DNA of 64,000 nt from Kribbella qitaiheensis. GTDB taxonomy: Bacteria; Actinomycetota; Actinomycetes; Propionibacteriales; Kribbellaceae. Location of the stretch: the NCBI RefSeq assembly GCF_014217565.1, contig NZ_CP043661.1, positions 1,798,001 to 1,862,000 on the forward strand. The letters are read 5' to 3'. Below the pieces are notes generated by a model, which was not told the origin of the DNA, ran no database searches, and saw nothing but the letters and a program-made list of their open reading frames with translations. A program made the position numbers and the translations under genes. Within the stretch, counting starts at the first letter, position 1. Each line of letters begins with the position of its first letter. Below, piece by piece: positions 40,201-50,591 of the stretch.

Positions 40201-43072
40201 GTGCGGGCGGCTTGGCAACGGTCACCGTCAGGATCGCCTTCGTGAGCGTGCCGTTCACGTCGGACACCGTGTAGGTGATCGGGGCCGCGGTTCCGGTGAA
40301 GGTCGGCAGCGGATCGAAGTCGACGGTTCCGTCCGGCTTCGCCACGAAGGTCGCCTGGCCGGTCACGTTCACGGTCGTCGCGGGCTTCTGGGTGATCGGG
40401 TCGATCAGCCGCACGCTTCCCGGGACCAACGGCACACCTGGATCGCCCGCGTTGTCGTTCGCCATTACCGACACGGTCACCGCGCTGTCGTACGCCGTAC
40501 TCACGGTGTCGTCGTCCGCGTCGGGCTGGACCGCGGTCACACTCATCGCGAGGCCTGCCGTACCAAGGGCTCCGTTGCCGTCGGCCACTTGGTACGTGAC
40601 CGGAGTCGCCTTGCCGTGGAAGGCTGGGACCGGCTCGAACAGGATCCGCCCGTCCGGCTTGGCTGTGTACTTGCCCTGCCCAGCGATCACCAGGCTGGTC
40701 ACCGGCTGGCCTCGAGTCGGTCGGCCTGGCGTCACCGGACTTGGCGGCGGCTGACTCTCGGTCGGCCGGATCAGCCGGACGCTGCTGGGATCGAGGGCCG
40801 AGCCGGTCGGACCGGGCTTGTCGTTCGCAAGCACCGCGATGAAGATCGAGCGGCCTTGCAACGTGCTGACGGTATCGGGATTGGCCACCGGCGGGCCGGG
40901 TGCGTCGACGGACACGGTCAACTGGGCCCGCGCGGCCGTCCCGTTCTTGTCCAGCACCTGATAGCCGACCGGCGTCGCGCTGCCCCGGAATCCCGTCACC
41001 GGCTGGAACGCGATCTTGCCGTCCGCCACCAGGTAGGCGCCCTGTCGCGGTACGACCAACTTGTCGACGAGGTCGCCGTGCGCCGGATCGATCAGCTTCA
41101 GGCTGGCCGGGTCGAGCGGAGCATCCGGCGATCCCGGCAGGTCGTTGCCGAGCACCTCGACATCCAGGTCCGTGTCGAACGGCGTCGCCACCGAGTCGCC
41201 GATCGCCTTCGGGATCACCGGTGTCACCGTGACCGTGAGGGTCGACTCCGCGAACTGGCCGGTGCTGTCCGCGACCCTGTACCCGAGGCTGGTGGCGACT
41301 CCGGTGAAGCGGGCCGGCGGGACGAAGTCGACGAGCCCGTTGACCCGGGCGGTGTAGGTGCCCTCGGCCGGGATGACGACCGACTTCTTGAACTTCGCGT
41401 CGGCGGGATCTCGTAGTACGAGGGACCTGGGATCCAGCGTCACGCCGGGAGCCGCCTTGTCGTTGGCGATCACGCCGAGGGCAGTGCTGACGTTCTGCGG
41501 AGTGGAGGCGGTGTCGGGGTTGGCGACCGGCTTGGCCGGCAGGGAGACGGTGACGGTCAGCTTCGCTGTCGCGGTAGTGCCGTTGCCGTCGGCAATCCTG
41601 TAGGTCACCGGCTTGCCGACGCCGACGAAGCCCGGCACCGGGTCGAAGCCGAGCTTGCCGCTCGCCGCCACGTACTTGCCCTGGCCGGCGACATTGACCA
41701 TCACGCCGCAGTTGGATCCGTTGACCAGACAGAGCGAGTCGGGTTGCAGCGGCGCGGCCGGATCACCTGGCTTGTCGTTGCCGAGGACATCGGCCGTCAA
41801 CCCGGTGTCGTACGGCGTCGTCGCCACATCGTCCGTCGCGATCGGAGGCGGTGGTGGCGCGATGACGAACGGGTAGTCCTCGACCTCGCCCGAGTCCGCC
41901 GCGCCGGCCGGCTCGTCCACCTGCGTCGCCGTGTACCCGAGGCGCACCCGCGCGTACGTCGTACTGGCTGGGAGGTGAACCAGGTCGTTCCAGTTCAGCG
42001 TGACGGCGCCTTGCCCGGCCGCGAAGGCGGCGCACGATCGCTCGATCGGGGTGAACTTGCCGTCCTTGTCCAGGTCGATCCACGCGCAGACACGGCCGGG
42101 CTTCGTCGTACCGGTCAGTGCGACGGATGCCGAGTAGGTCTTGGCCGTGGTCACCAGTGGCTTGAAGGTGACGCCGTCATCGCCCTGATCTGGAGTGGTT
42201 GGACCAGTACTGCCGTTGGCGACAGTCGCGTTGTCCTCGGTCGCGGCGTTGCCCAGTCGTGCGTCGCCGAGCACCGACCAGGCAGCCCCGTACGACGCGG
42301 GCGCGTCGCCGAAGTCCTCGCCGACCGACGCTACGAGCGAGAACACATCGCCGGAGGTTGGAGTGTTGAAGGCAGGCAGCATGGCGTTCTTGGTGAAGAT
42401 CGCGGTGACCTCGAACGCGACCGACTTGACCGCGCCGAGCACCCGGACCGATCCGCAGGCCGCGGTCGCGGCGGCATCGGGGCCGGTACCGGTCTTCCCG
42501 TTGATGCAGCTCGGTCCGGCATCGGCATTCACCGCGGTGATCGTGTCGCTGGTGACGGCGAGGTTGTTGCCCTCACCAACCTTGGTGAGGGCAAGCCCCG
42601 CGGTCGTGAGTTTGAGGACCGAGTGGAGCTCGGACTGACCGCTGGGCCGGCCGTTGACAGTCTGGGTGGCCGCACCGCCGATCCCGGCGAGATGCAGGAT
42701 CGGGTCACGGACGGGCTGCGAGAAGGTGACGGTCACCGTCCCTCTGCTGCCGCAGCTTCCGGTGGAGGCGCAGTCGCCGGTGTCGACGACGAGTTCCTGC
42801 GCGGGGGTCGTTCCGGCGATCGGCGGCGAGTAGGTACGACCGGTAGTCCCGCGCTCCCCTGCCGTCCCCGGATCGCCAAGCGCTGTCTTGCCCGTGACCG
42901 AGATGGTCTGGACGAGGCCGGAGCCGGGCATCGTCGCCGTCGCCGTCGCCGTACCGGCGTCGGCGAAGGGGGCCGAGGGCACCTGATAGGCACTGGCCGC
43001 GAGCGGGGCAAATCCGAGTGCAACGACGAGGAAGGCGGCAAACAGTGGCCGGCCGGACCGCCTCGCCGTCAT
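37234..43072 (-). CDS. Giant secreted surface protein: GEVED domain, 14 CshA-type repeats, LPPTG anchor after an apparent frameshift
   Basis: About 1945 aa after correction. Signal peptide at 1-29 (ends LAASA). N-terminal beta region, then a GEVED segment (DSGEVEDYPFVI, about 385-400). After it come about 14 repeats of roughly 100 residues like the CshA fibril repeat: each has a PD or DD start, a VLANDKPG-type turn, a GQGTY strand and a TPVTY..D.NGT end. Two repeat types alternate: a D-D-x-x-x-TPYDT form and a PDT-x-x-T-x-Q form. In the frame as read, the end is RRALGLVADAGRTTG, with no anchor. One base less in the GC run near 37362-37385 gives HHTTELPPTGGPSGLLL, a hydrophobic helix and IARRGRQ-stop (stop 37234-37236): a normal sortase signal. 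ATG 43072 has AGGGG 8 nt upstream. Probable cell-wall adhesin or fibril. Confidence 0.82.
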
Positions 43073-43206
43073 TCCCACGCCCCTTATCGCTCACCGTTGC
43101 CTCATGCATCGGCTCGGGGCGAGCGGGCCGGCGTAGACGTAACGCTCCACGCTGACCGTATGTTACGCGGCAATCACTGTCCGCCGATAGCGTCAAGCTA
43201 CCTCGC

Positions 43207-45522
43207 TTACGGCGGACCAGTGAGTTCGTAGATCCCGACCTGGTCCTGGCGGTGTCGCAGGGACGCGAGTCGATCGAGCCGCGGTGAGACCGGGCCATCC
43301 CGGCGATCCGCGTAGAGCCAGCGGACGCCGTACTGGTGCCGGAGCTGTCGGAGCACCGCCGGGTTCGGCGCGTAGAGCGCTTCCTCGGTGATCGCGACGC
43401 GGTCCGGCCACGGCGACGGCTGCTTCGTGTAGCGCGCGCCGCCGGCGCCTTGCTTCGCCATCGCCTGCGAGGTGTAGGCCCAGCCGTCGATCAACGTCCG
43501 GCGGCCCGCGATCCCACTGATGAGGTAGCCGCGCGCATCGCAACCAGGCTGCTGCCGACCGGTCGGCCTGCAGTACGCGTTGCCCGCCACGATGTCCTTC
43601 GGCCGCGAGTGATGGGCCAGCCAGATCGCGGCCGCCGCCTCGTCGGGATGAACCTCCCAGAACTTCGAGGTGAAGGTCTTCGACTGGTGACCGCCATGGA
43701 TATGGAGGTTCTGCGCCGCCACCGACGCGGTCGGCACCGCGAGGATCGTCAGCAACGCGAGCACTCCGCCGAGCCCGGTTGCCTTCGGCCACGCTTTCAC
43801 CACCAGCGGCCAGGCGAGCCGTAGTACGGCAGTAAGAATCAGTACTGCGATCAGCGGGCGGGCGACCTCGACGATCCGTCCGAACTGCGTGCCGTGGGGC
43901 TTGGTCTTCCCCCACAGCAGCACGAACGCATAGAGCGCGCCGAGACCCAGCGCCGCGGGAACGAGCCATGGCGTCGGGCGGTGCTTCTTCGCCTGGACGA
44001 CCGCGATCCACCCGATCGCCGCGATGCTGAACGGGATGGCGGTACGGACGAAGTACGTCTCGCTCACCGACGGGTGATCCACCAGCAGATAGCCGGCCCA
44101 GCCCGCGATCAACGCGCCGAGCAGGAACCAGGCAAGCGGATCGCGCCGGGTCTCGCGTGGACCGAGCAATCCGTAGCCTGCCGCGGCCGTCGCTTGCGCA
44201 ATGATCACCAGGACGAAGACGACCAGCGCACCGATGATCGACAGGACGCTGCCGGATGACAACGCGGGCAGGATCCAGCCGCCTTGTCCGGGTTGGGTCC
44301 GATCGCCGCTCGCCGCGCCGTACCCGGCCGCGAGTTTGACCACGGCGAGCACCTGGATGCCCGAGCCGCTGGTGCTGCCGGCGACCGTGAGCATCGTTCC
44401 GACGGCCGATGCCACCAGCAATGATCCGGCCGCGAGGAACTTGGCCGGTAGCCGCCGGTCGCGGATCAGCAGGAAGAGCGCCGCGAGACCGACTGCGCCG
44501 ACCAGGACCGGCAGAACCGTTGGCTTGGAACCGCCGCCGACCAGTGCGACCGCGACCGCCAGCACCCAGAGCGTCTTCGGTTGGTTGCCCCGAAACAGCA
44601 ACTCGATCAAGAACACGGCGGCGGCCGCGCCCATCACCATGCCGAGGGTCTGGGACGGGCTGAGCAGGCTGAGCGGGGGCGACAGGTCGACATTCGTGTC
44701 CCACCACAACGGCACCTGCGGACCTGCGAACGCCGCGGCTGCCAGTACGCCGGTCCACCACGCGCGGCTGACCGTCCTGGCGAGGGTCGCGAAGACCAGC
44801 AGCGCGACGATGACGGTCGGCAGCAACCAGAGCCGGTAGAGCACGATGATCGGCGAGAGCTTGGTGATGTCCACGGCCGAGGCCATATCCGCGTTCGCGA
44901 ACCAGTGGTAGTCCAGCCGCACTCCGGCGACCTGCGGAAGCTCGGGCGGCACTGCCCGGGTCAGCTCGTTCACCATCGACAGGTGGTAGAGCAGATCCGG
45001 GTAGTACGCCGTACCGTTCGGCGGCATCGGGTGGTACGCCATCACGCCGAAGGTGGCGCCGCCCAGCAGCAGGACGGCCCCGATCACGAGGCCCCAGGTC
45101 CACAGCAACGGCAGGGGTCTCGGCTCCGCGATCCGCCAATGGTGCCGAAGACCCGGCACTGCTGCGAACGCGACGATCACCAGGGCCGGCCAGACGATGA
45201 GCCAGCTCTGCCGGCCGAGAGCGGTGAAGAGTCCCCAGCCGATCAGCTGGAGGGTGCCTCCGACGGCTCCGCCGAGGCCGATGTCCTCGGCCCAGTTGCC
45301 GGTGCTCCGCCAGAGCGCGCGCAGGATCAGCACACCTGGTACGACGATCGCGAGACCGAAGTACGCGAGGTAGCGCAGGATCGCACCGACCGGGACGTCG
45401 ACCGTGAGCAGGCCGATGACGGCGACGAGGAGCGGCACCAACCAGGGCAGGCCGCGCGCCCACGCCGTACCGGTCGCGCGCCGCCAATCACTCTTGGCTT
45501 CCGCAGCGACGGTGATGGTCAA
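43207..45522 (-). CDS. Polytopic membrane protein, GT-C-like (paralogue of the 46.6-49.0 kb gene)
   Basis: 771-aa integral membrane protein with about a dozen or more hydrophobic helices, for example WLVPLLVAVIGLLTVDVPVG, YFGLAIVVPGVLILRALW and ALVVFVLVIIAQATAAAG. A soluble C-terminal part ends RWLYADRRDGPVSPRLDRLA and YELTGP. The topology (many helices, long external loop WFANADMASAVDITKLSP, soluble end) resembles GT-C glycosyltransferases, but I cannot name the family. It aligns along its length with the other large membrane protein here (shared ALWRSTGNWAED, LLYHLSMVNEL, DYHWFANADMA). Start is probably TTG 45522, overlapping the GT2 stop as TTGA; upstream in-frame sequence lies inside the GT2 gene. 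Ends 135 bp before the giant surface protein gene. Confidence 0.75.
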   Translation of the reverse strand: MTITVAAEAKSDWRRATGTAWARGLPWLVPLLVAVIGLLTVDVPVGAILRYLAYFGLAIVVPGVLILRALWRSTGNWAEDIGLGGAVGGTLQLIGWGLFTALGRQSWLIVWPALVIVAFAAVPGLRHHWRIAEPRPLPLLWTWGLVIGAVLLLGGATFGVMAYHPMPPNGTAYYPDLLYHLSMVNELTRAVPPELPQVAGVRLDYHWFANADMASAVDITKLSPIIVLYRLWLLPTVIVALLVFATLARTVSRAWWTGVLAAAAFAGPQVPLWWDTNVDLSPPLSLLSPSQTLGMVMGAAAAVFLIELLFRGNQPKTLWVLAVAVALVGGGSKPTVLPVLVGAVGLAALFLLIRDRRLPAKFLAAGSLLVASAVGTMLTVAGSTSGSGIQVLAVVKLAAGYGAASGDRTQPGQGGWILPALSSGSVLSIIGALVVFVLVIIAQATAAAGYGLLGPRETRRDPLAWFLLGALIAGWAGYLLVDHPSVSETYFVRTAIPFSIAAIGWIAVVQAKKHRPTPWLVPAALGLGALYAFVLLWGKTKPHGTQFGRIVEVARPLIAVLILTAVLRLAWPLVVKAWPKATGLGGVLALLTILAVPTASVAAQNLHIHGGHQSKTFTSKFWEVHPDEAAAAIWLAHHSRPKDIVAGNAYCRPTGRQQPGCDARGYLISGIAGRRTLIDGWAYTSQAMAKQGAGGARYTKQPSPWPDRVAITEEALYAPNPAVLRQLRHQYGVRWLYADRRDGPVSPRLDRLASLRHRQDQVGIYELTGPP

Positions 45523-46499
45523 GAGTTGACTGATTCCTCTTCGAGGGCTTGGTGGCCCTTGTCCTCGAGGCTGTCGTACCCGACCAGGAACTGCGGCCGT
45601 TTCTGACTCGACTGGAACAAGCGCGCCACGTACTCCCCCAAAAGCCCAAGGCACAACAACTGGATCGCACCGATCACGCTGACGGCGAGCACCGTCGACG
45701 TCCAGCCCGGGATGCTCTGCCCGGACAGCTTGATCACCAGTGCGCCGATCACGAACAAGCCAGACAGTAGCCCGCCCAGCAGGCCAAGCCAGGTCGCCAG
45801 CCGCAGCGGTGCCGCTGAGAAAGCGGTCACACTGTCGAACGCGAGCCGGAACATCTTGCCCACGCCGTACTTCGTGGTGCCTGCCGCCCGCTCGGCGCGA
45901 ACGTACCTCACCTCGGTGCTGGGGAAGCCGAGCCACGGGATCACCAGCCGGAAGACCCGGCCGTCCTCCGGCAGACCGTTGACCGCGTCGACGACCCGGC
46001 GCGAGACCAGCCGGAAGTCGCCGGCGTCGAACGGGATGTCCTTGCCGACCAGGCGGCCCATCAGCCGGTAGTACATCCGCGCGGTGGTCCGCTTGACCCA
46101 GGTGTCGCTCGACCGGTCCGAGCGAACGCCGTACACGACGTCCACGGCGGCGGACTTCACCGCGGCGAGCAGCTCGGCGATCACCTCGGGCGGGTCCTGC
46201 AGATCCGCATCGATGGTGACCAGATATTTGCCGCGGGCGCGGCGAAATCCGGCCGACAAGGCAGCCTGGTGGCCGCTGTTGCGGAGCAGCCGGACGAGCC
46301 GGAGTTGAGGCCAGCCGACCGCGGCGGCGAGCAACAAGGAAGCGGTGGCGTCACGGCTGCCGTCGTCGACCACCAGCACCTCGTACCGCACGTCGAGGCC
46401 GTCCAGCAGCGGGCGCATCCGCTCGAAGAAGATCGGGAGCACCTCTTCCTCGTCGTACATCGGTACGACGACGGAGAGTTCGAGATCGGTGTCCCGCAT
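45519..46499 (-). CDS. GtrB-like family 2 glycosyltransferase (polyprenyl-phosphate sugar synthase type)
   Basis: 326-aa membrane-bound GT2 enzyme. Members move a sugar (Glc, Man or similar) from a nucleotide to polyprenyl phosphate, supplying GT-C enzymes outside the membrane. Catalytic motifs: VVDDGSRD (43-50), TIDADLQDPPE (95-105) and DAGDFRLVSRRVVDA. Two C-terminal transmembrane helices follow (WLGLLGGLLSGLFVIGALVI and AVSVIGAIQLLCLGLLGEYVA), as in GtrB and DPM1 type III. Start ATG 46499 (MRDTDLELSVVVPMYDEE); an upstream ATG at 46532 adds eleven residues without similarity. The stop overlaps the TTG of the next membrane gene, so the two proteins are probably made together. Confidence 0.88.
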   Translation of the reverse strand: MRDTDLELSVVVPMYDEEEVLPIFFERMRPLLDGLDVRYEVLVVDDGSRDATASLLLAAAVGWPQLRLVRLLRNSGHQAALSAGFRRARGKYLVTIDADLQDPPEVIAELLAAVKSAAVDVVYGVRSDRSSDTWVKRTTARMYYRLMGRLVGKDIPFDAGDFRLVSRRVVDAVNGLPEDGRVFRLVIPWLGFPSTEVRYVRAERAAGTTKYGVGKMFRLAFDSVTAFSAAPLRLATWLGLLGGLLSGLFVIGALVIKLSGQSIPGWTSTVLAVSVIGAIQLLCLGLLGEYVARLFQSSQKRPQFLVGYDSLEDKGHQALEEESVNS

Positions 46500-46610
46500 A
46501 ACCGCTTGGCCTCCATGGCATTCGTTCGGCAACCAGAGGTTGAACGCCGAAGACGCCCAAAAAGATGTCTCTGATCCTAAAGTGGCAGCAAGTTGCCGCC
46601 CGCACCGGGT

Positions 46611-48956
46611 TTAGCCGTTGCCGGTCTTCGCCTTGGCGCGCGGCTCGGCAGCCGGATCGCCGGTCAGCTCGAACACCTCCACCGTGGCGTTCCGATAGCG
46701 CAACTGAGTGATTTCACCCAGGCGCGTCGACAGCTTGAGGTTCGCGGCGCGGTCGGCGAAGATCCACCGCACGCCGTATTCGTCGTGGAGGGTGCGGGCC
46801 GACTCCGGTGTCGGGGCGGAGAAGAACTGAACAGTCAACTGCCAGCGGTCCTGCCAGGGCGCGGGCTGACGCATGTAAGCCAGTCCATGGTTGCCCTGCC
46901 CCGCCATCGCCTGCTGGGTGTAGGCCCAGCCTTCAAGCATCGTCCGACGCCCTGCCAGCCCACTGACCAGATAGCCGAGTGACACGCAGTCGCGGCGGTT
47001 CGGCCAGCAGGCGGTGTTGGTGGCGACCACGTCATCCGGTGCGGAGTTGGCCCCGAGCCAGAGTGCTGCAGCCTGCTCTTCCAGGCTGTACCGCAGGTTC
47101 TTCGACGTGTAGTGGTGCGGCGCGTTCGAGTGCTGATAGGTCCAGGCGTTTCCCACGGCTGTCGTCAGCCAGACCCCGACGACCATCAGCACCGGAATCA
47201 GCAATCCCATCCCGGCAAGTCCCGGTCTGGCGGCCAGCATCCGGCGCCAGAGGATCCAGCCCAGCACGAAGACGCCGAGCGCCACGGCGATGCCCCGGCT
47301 GTGCGCTCCGATCGCCGCCCAGCCGGTGCCCGGCGTAGGGTCCTCGACCATTTTCTGACCGCGAACGATCAGCGAACCGAGCCCGAGACCCGTTAGACCC
47401 AGCACAGCCACCGTCCGGGGAGAGCGGCCATGCACGGCGACGGTAATCATCCAGGCCGTCGCCACCGCAGCGAACGTGACCAGGCCGCGCAGGAAGTAGT
47501 ACTCGCTCGCCGACGGGTGATCGACGAGGCCGAAGGCCAGCCAGCCGGCCGTCAATCCGCCGATCAGGAACCAGGCCGCCGGATCGGTCGCCGTCCGCCG
47601 GCTGGCCACCAGGCCGAATCCGACCAGCAGACCAAGCTGTCCGACCAGTACCAGAGCCAGCAGAAGCACGATCGCGGTGACCTGTCCAGACGCGATCGGC
47701 GCCAGCAGCCGACCGCCGGTGGCAGCCAGCGAGGTGTCTCCGGTCAATGCCTTGTACTGCGGCTGGACCCGCAGTACGGCCAGCGGCCGCAGCCCTGAAC
47801 CGCTGGTGCTCCCGGTGACCGTGGACATCGCGATCATCCCGGCGAGCACAAGCAAGAGGCAGGTCAGCATCGATCGGCCGGGAACAGCCCGTTTCCGCAC
47901 GAAGAGATAGAGCCCGGACATACCGACGCCACCGAGCAGGATCGGAATCACCGTTGGCTTCGATCCGGCACCGACCACCGCCATCGCCACGGCGAGTCCC
48001 CAGACTCCCGGTTGCCCGCAGCGGTACAGCGCCTCGACCAAGAATACCGCGGCCGCCGTGAGCATGATCAGCGCGAAGTTGTGTGAGGGGCTGAGGTACC
48101 AGAACACGGTGCCGTCGAGCAGAGGGCCCCGAAGCCCGAGCAGGACCCCGGTGGACGGGACGGCGAGGATGATGACGGCGAAGAGCGCCGTCATCCATTG
48201 ACGGCTGACCTGTCGGGCCAGCACGGCCGTCAGGAGGACGACGACGAAGATCAGCGGGATCGGCCAGAGCCTGAACAGGATCAGCTCAGGAGCGAGCCGG
48301 GTGACGTCGGCCGCCGCTGCCATGTCCGCGTTCGCGAACCAGTGGTAGTCCAGCAACTCCCCCGACACCTGCGGAAGCTGTGGCGGTACCGATCGCATCA
48401 ATTCATGAACCATCGACAGGTGGTAGAGCAGGTCTTGATAGAGCGACGTGCCCTGGGTCGGGAGAAGGTGGTAGCTCAACGGACCGGCGACCGCGGCCAA
48501 CGTCAGCAACGCGATCGCGATCGCGACGGCCCACGACCAGCTCAGCGGCAGCGGTGCCGGTCGGGCGATTCGCCAATACCGCCGAAGGCGCGGCGACACT
48601 ACGAACGCCGCGAGCAGGAATGTGGGCCAGACGACAAGCCAGTGCTCAAAGCCCAGTGCGGTGAAAATCCCCCAGCCGGCCAGCTGAAAGACGATCCCGA
48701 CGGGAGCGCCCAGACCGGCGTCCTCCGCCCAGTTTCCGGTGCTCCGCCAAACGACGCGAAGGACCAGGATTCCGGGCAGCACCACACCGACGACGAAGAA
48801 TCCGTCATACCGCAGTACAGCCGTCAGAGGCACCCCGACCCAGGCCACACCAAACGTGGCTATCAGTACAGGCAACAACCATGGAAGCAGCCTGTAAACG
48901 CTGCGGTGACGTTGGACCGAGGCCGCTGGAACTGGCCTGTTCTCGACTTCGAGCAT
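46611..48956 (-). CDS. Polytopic membrane protein, GT-C-like (paralogue)
   Basis: 781-aa membrane protein with a short cytoplasmic start (MLEVENRPVPAASVQRHRSV), then many helices such as LLPWLLPVLIATFGVAWVG and FFVVGVVLPGILVLRVVW. A soluble C-terminal domain ends with YGVRWIFADRAANLKLSTRL and TVEVFELTGDPAAE. Shared blocks with the 43.2-45.5 kb gene (WRSTGNWAEDAGLGAPVG, LSMVHELMRSVP, DYHWFANADMAAAADVT, NTACWPNRRDCVSLGYL against its NAYCRPTGRQQPGCD) show an ancient duplication. Likely a lipid-linked sugar transferase or a related transporter; no assigned function. ATG 48956 chosen; GTG 48968 is the alternative, and neither has a clear ribosome site. A 111-bp gap separates it from the GT2 gene. 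Confidence 0.75.
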   Translation of the reverse strand: MLEVENRPVPAASVQRHRSVYRLLPWLLPVLIATFGVAWVGVPLTAVLRYDGFFVVGVVLPGILVLRVVWRSTGNWAEDAGLGAPVGIVFQLAGWGIFTALGFEHWLVVWPTFLLAAFVVSPRLRRYWRIARPAPLPLSWSWAVAIAIALLTLAAVAGPLSYHLLPTQGTSLYQDLLYHLSMVHELMRSVPPQLPQVSGELLDYHWFANADMAAAADVTRLAPELILFRLWPIPLIFVVVLLTAVLARQVSRQWMTALFAVIILAVPSTGVLLGLRGPLLDGTVFWYLSPSHNFALIMLTAAAVFLVEALYRCGQPGVWGLAVAMAVVGAGSKPTVIPILLGGVGMSGLYLFVRKRAVPGRSMLTCLLLVLAGMIAMSTVTGSTSGSGLRPLAVLRVQPQYKALTGDTSLAATGGRLLAPIASGQVTAIVLLLALVLVGQLGLLVGFGLVASRRTATDPAAWFLIGGLTAGWLAFGLVDHPSASEYYFLRGLVTFAAVATAWMITVAVHGRSPRTVAVLGLTGLGLGSLIVRGQKMVEDPTPGTGWAAIGAHSRGIAVALGVFVLGWILWRRMLAARPGLAGMGLLIPVLMVVGVWLTTAVGNAWTYQHSNAPHHYTSKNLRYSLEEQAAALWLGANSAPDDVVATNTACWPNRRDCVSLGYLVSGLAGRRTMLEGWAYTQQAMAGQGNHGLAYMRQPAPWQDRWQLTVQFFSAPTPESARTLHDEYGVRWIFADRAANLKLSTRLGEITQLRYRNATVEVFELTGDPAAEPRAKAKTGNG

Positions 48957-49052
48957 ACTGATACACACGTGGCCAACCGGGTGTTTTGTTGTCAGCTCAG
49001 CCGAACTCGCCGGTTATTTCACCGGGCATCATCAGCCCGTCACCGTAGGCGA

Positions 49053-50591
49053 TCAGGTCGCCGAGACGGCAACAGCTCCCGTACGCCGTGGGTCGCCAAC
49101 GGCGAGCAGTCCATCGGCCGGGTCCCAGAAGGCGGCGGCCACTCCCCCGAAGTACATCGAATGCGGTGGCATCGGCCGCGTCGGCAGGTTCGTCGAACCG
49201 AGGACCGCGAGGTCATCCTCGTAGTCGACGACGACGTCCTCGCGGACGCGGACGTGCAACCGCGGATGCTCGACAGCTTCTTCGAGCGACAGCCCGCCGT
49301 GCGTGTAGAGCGCGTAGACCTGCGCGATCGCGGTCGGGATCCGGTCGGATCCGGGCGAGCTGATCGCCAGTACCGCGCCGTCGCTGTCGCGACGGGCCAC
49401 GCTCGGCGCCATGTTCGAGGTCAGTCGGGTGCCGGGTGCGAGGCTGTGTGGGCCGCCGTGCACAAGTTCCTGCTCGCCGAGTGCGTTGTTGAGCCAGATC
49501 CCGGTGCCCGGCGTCATCACGCCAGAGCCGTAGCCCGACGAGACAGTGATCGCGCAGGCATCGCCTTCGTCGTCGACCACCGAGACCGTCGCAGTACTGG
49601 GTGAACTGAGTGCGCGCAGATCTCCGCCGGAGGCGAGGTCGAGGAGCTTCTGCCCTTCCAGCTTGCGCACGTCTTCCTCGTCGAGCTCGGCCAGCCGGCG
49701 GCCGAACACCGCGTGCTGCACCTCGACGAGCCGCTCGAGCTCGGCCGGATTCCAGCTACCCTGGCCCGGAACACCGTCCAGCAGCGAGAGCATCGCCGCG
49801 ACGGCGACTCCGCCGACGGCCGGCGGCGGGTTCGTCGCCAGCTTCCAGCCGTTCTGCTGCACAATCAGCGCCGGCCGCACGACAGCTTCGTACGCCGCGA
49901 GGTCCTGCGCGGTGAGGATGCCGTCGTTGTCGGCCATGTCGCGGATCAGCAACTCGGCGAGCTCACCGGTGTAGAGCGTTTCGGCGCCGTCCTTGGCGAT
50001 CAGCTCCAGCGCCTCGGCCAGCTCAGGGATGACCACGATCGAGCCGGCCTTGATCACCACGCCGTCGTCGTCGTGCACGACCTGATGACTCGGCTGATGC
50101 CAGCCGAAGATGATCTCGTGCGTGTAGCCGAGGTAGTACCCCGAGGTGCGACTCAGCGCGAAGCCTTGCCGCGCGACCTCGATCGCGGGTTGGACGACCT
50201 CGCTCCACGGTGCTTGGCCGGATCGTTGGTGGGCAAGGGCGAGCGCCTTCATCCCACCCGGGGTGGCGACGGACCCGTGCCCGACGGTGGTGGTCGTGCC
50301 CCCGCCGTACTCCGTGGTCACGTCCCACACGCCGCGGCCGAACTTGTCGGTGGGCAGACCGCGGCCGGGCATCTCCACCCAGCCGTCGATCGTGACCGCG
50401 TCGCCACCCGCGACCTGCAAGGTGACGAAACCACCCGACGCCGGTGAGACGACGCCGATCTCGTTGACCATCGTCACGAAGGTCGCGGCGATCGCGGCGT
50501 CAACGGCATTACCGCCTTCGGCAGCCAGCCGCACGCCCGCCTCGGCCGCAGCCGCGTTAGGCGCCGCCACCGCAACCCTCGGCCTCGCCAT
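49053..50591 (-). CDS. Gamma-glutamyltransferase family protein
   Basis: 512-aa Ntn-hydrolase of the GGT family, which hydrolyses or transfers gamma-glutamyl groups and matures by self-cleavage before a Thr. The N-terminal block AAAEAGVRLAAEGGNAVDAAIA and ASGGFVTLQV are family features. The cleavage site is in SSPSTATVSVVDDEG with the nucleophile probably Thr at about 333; later come SSGYGSG and SNMAPSV, in the place of the GSPGG/SSM substrate loops. There is no signal peptide, although many GGTs are exported, and the mature small subunit is typical. It begins at ATG 50591, which overlaps by 1 nt (TGATG) the stop of a small repeat-rich frame upstream. The substrate may be a gamma-glutamyl compound other than glutathione, which actinobacteria lack. 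Confidence 0.88.
   Translation of the reverse strand: MARPRVAVAAPNAAAAEAGVRLAAEGGNAVDAAIAATFVTMVNEIGVVSPASGGFVTLQVAGGDAVTIDGWVEMPGRGLPTDKFGRGVWDVTTEYGGGTTTTVGHGSVATPGGMKALALAHQRSGQAPWSEVVQPAIEVARQGFALSRTSGYYLGYTHEIIFGWHQPSHQVVHDDDGVVIKAGSIVVIPELAEALELIAKDGAETLYTGELAELLIRDMADNDGILTAQDLAAYEAVVRPALIVQQNGWKLATNPPPAVGGVAVAAMLSLLDGVPGQGSWNPAELERLVEVQHAVFGRRLAELDEEDVRKLEGQKLLDLASGGDLRALSSPSTATVSVVDDEGDACAITVSSGYGSGVMTPGTGIWLNNALGEQELVHGGPHSLAPGTRLTSNMAPSVARRDSDGAVLAISSPGSDRIPTAIAQVYALYTHGGLSLEEAVEHPRLHVRVREDVVVDYEDDLAVLGSTNLPTRPMPPHSMYFGGVAAAFWDPADGLLAVGDPRRTGAVAVSAT

Noticed and set aside
37422-43231. Long plus-strand frames opposite the giant surface protein
   Set aside because: Antisense shadows of a GC-rich repetitive gene; no start context or domains, while the minus strand shows a signal peptide and repeats.
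43193-45487. Long minus-strand frame rich in Arg and Gly overlapping the membrane protein
   Set aside because: Same strand, other frame; composition is that of GC-rich out-of-frame reading, with no domain.
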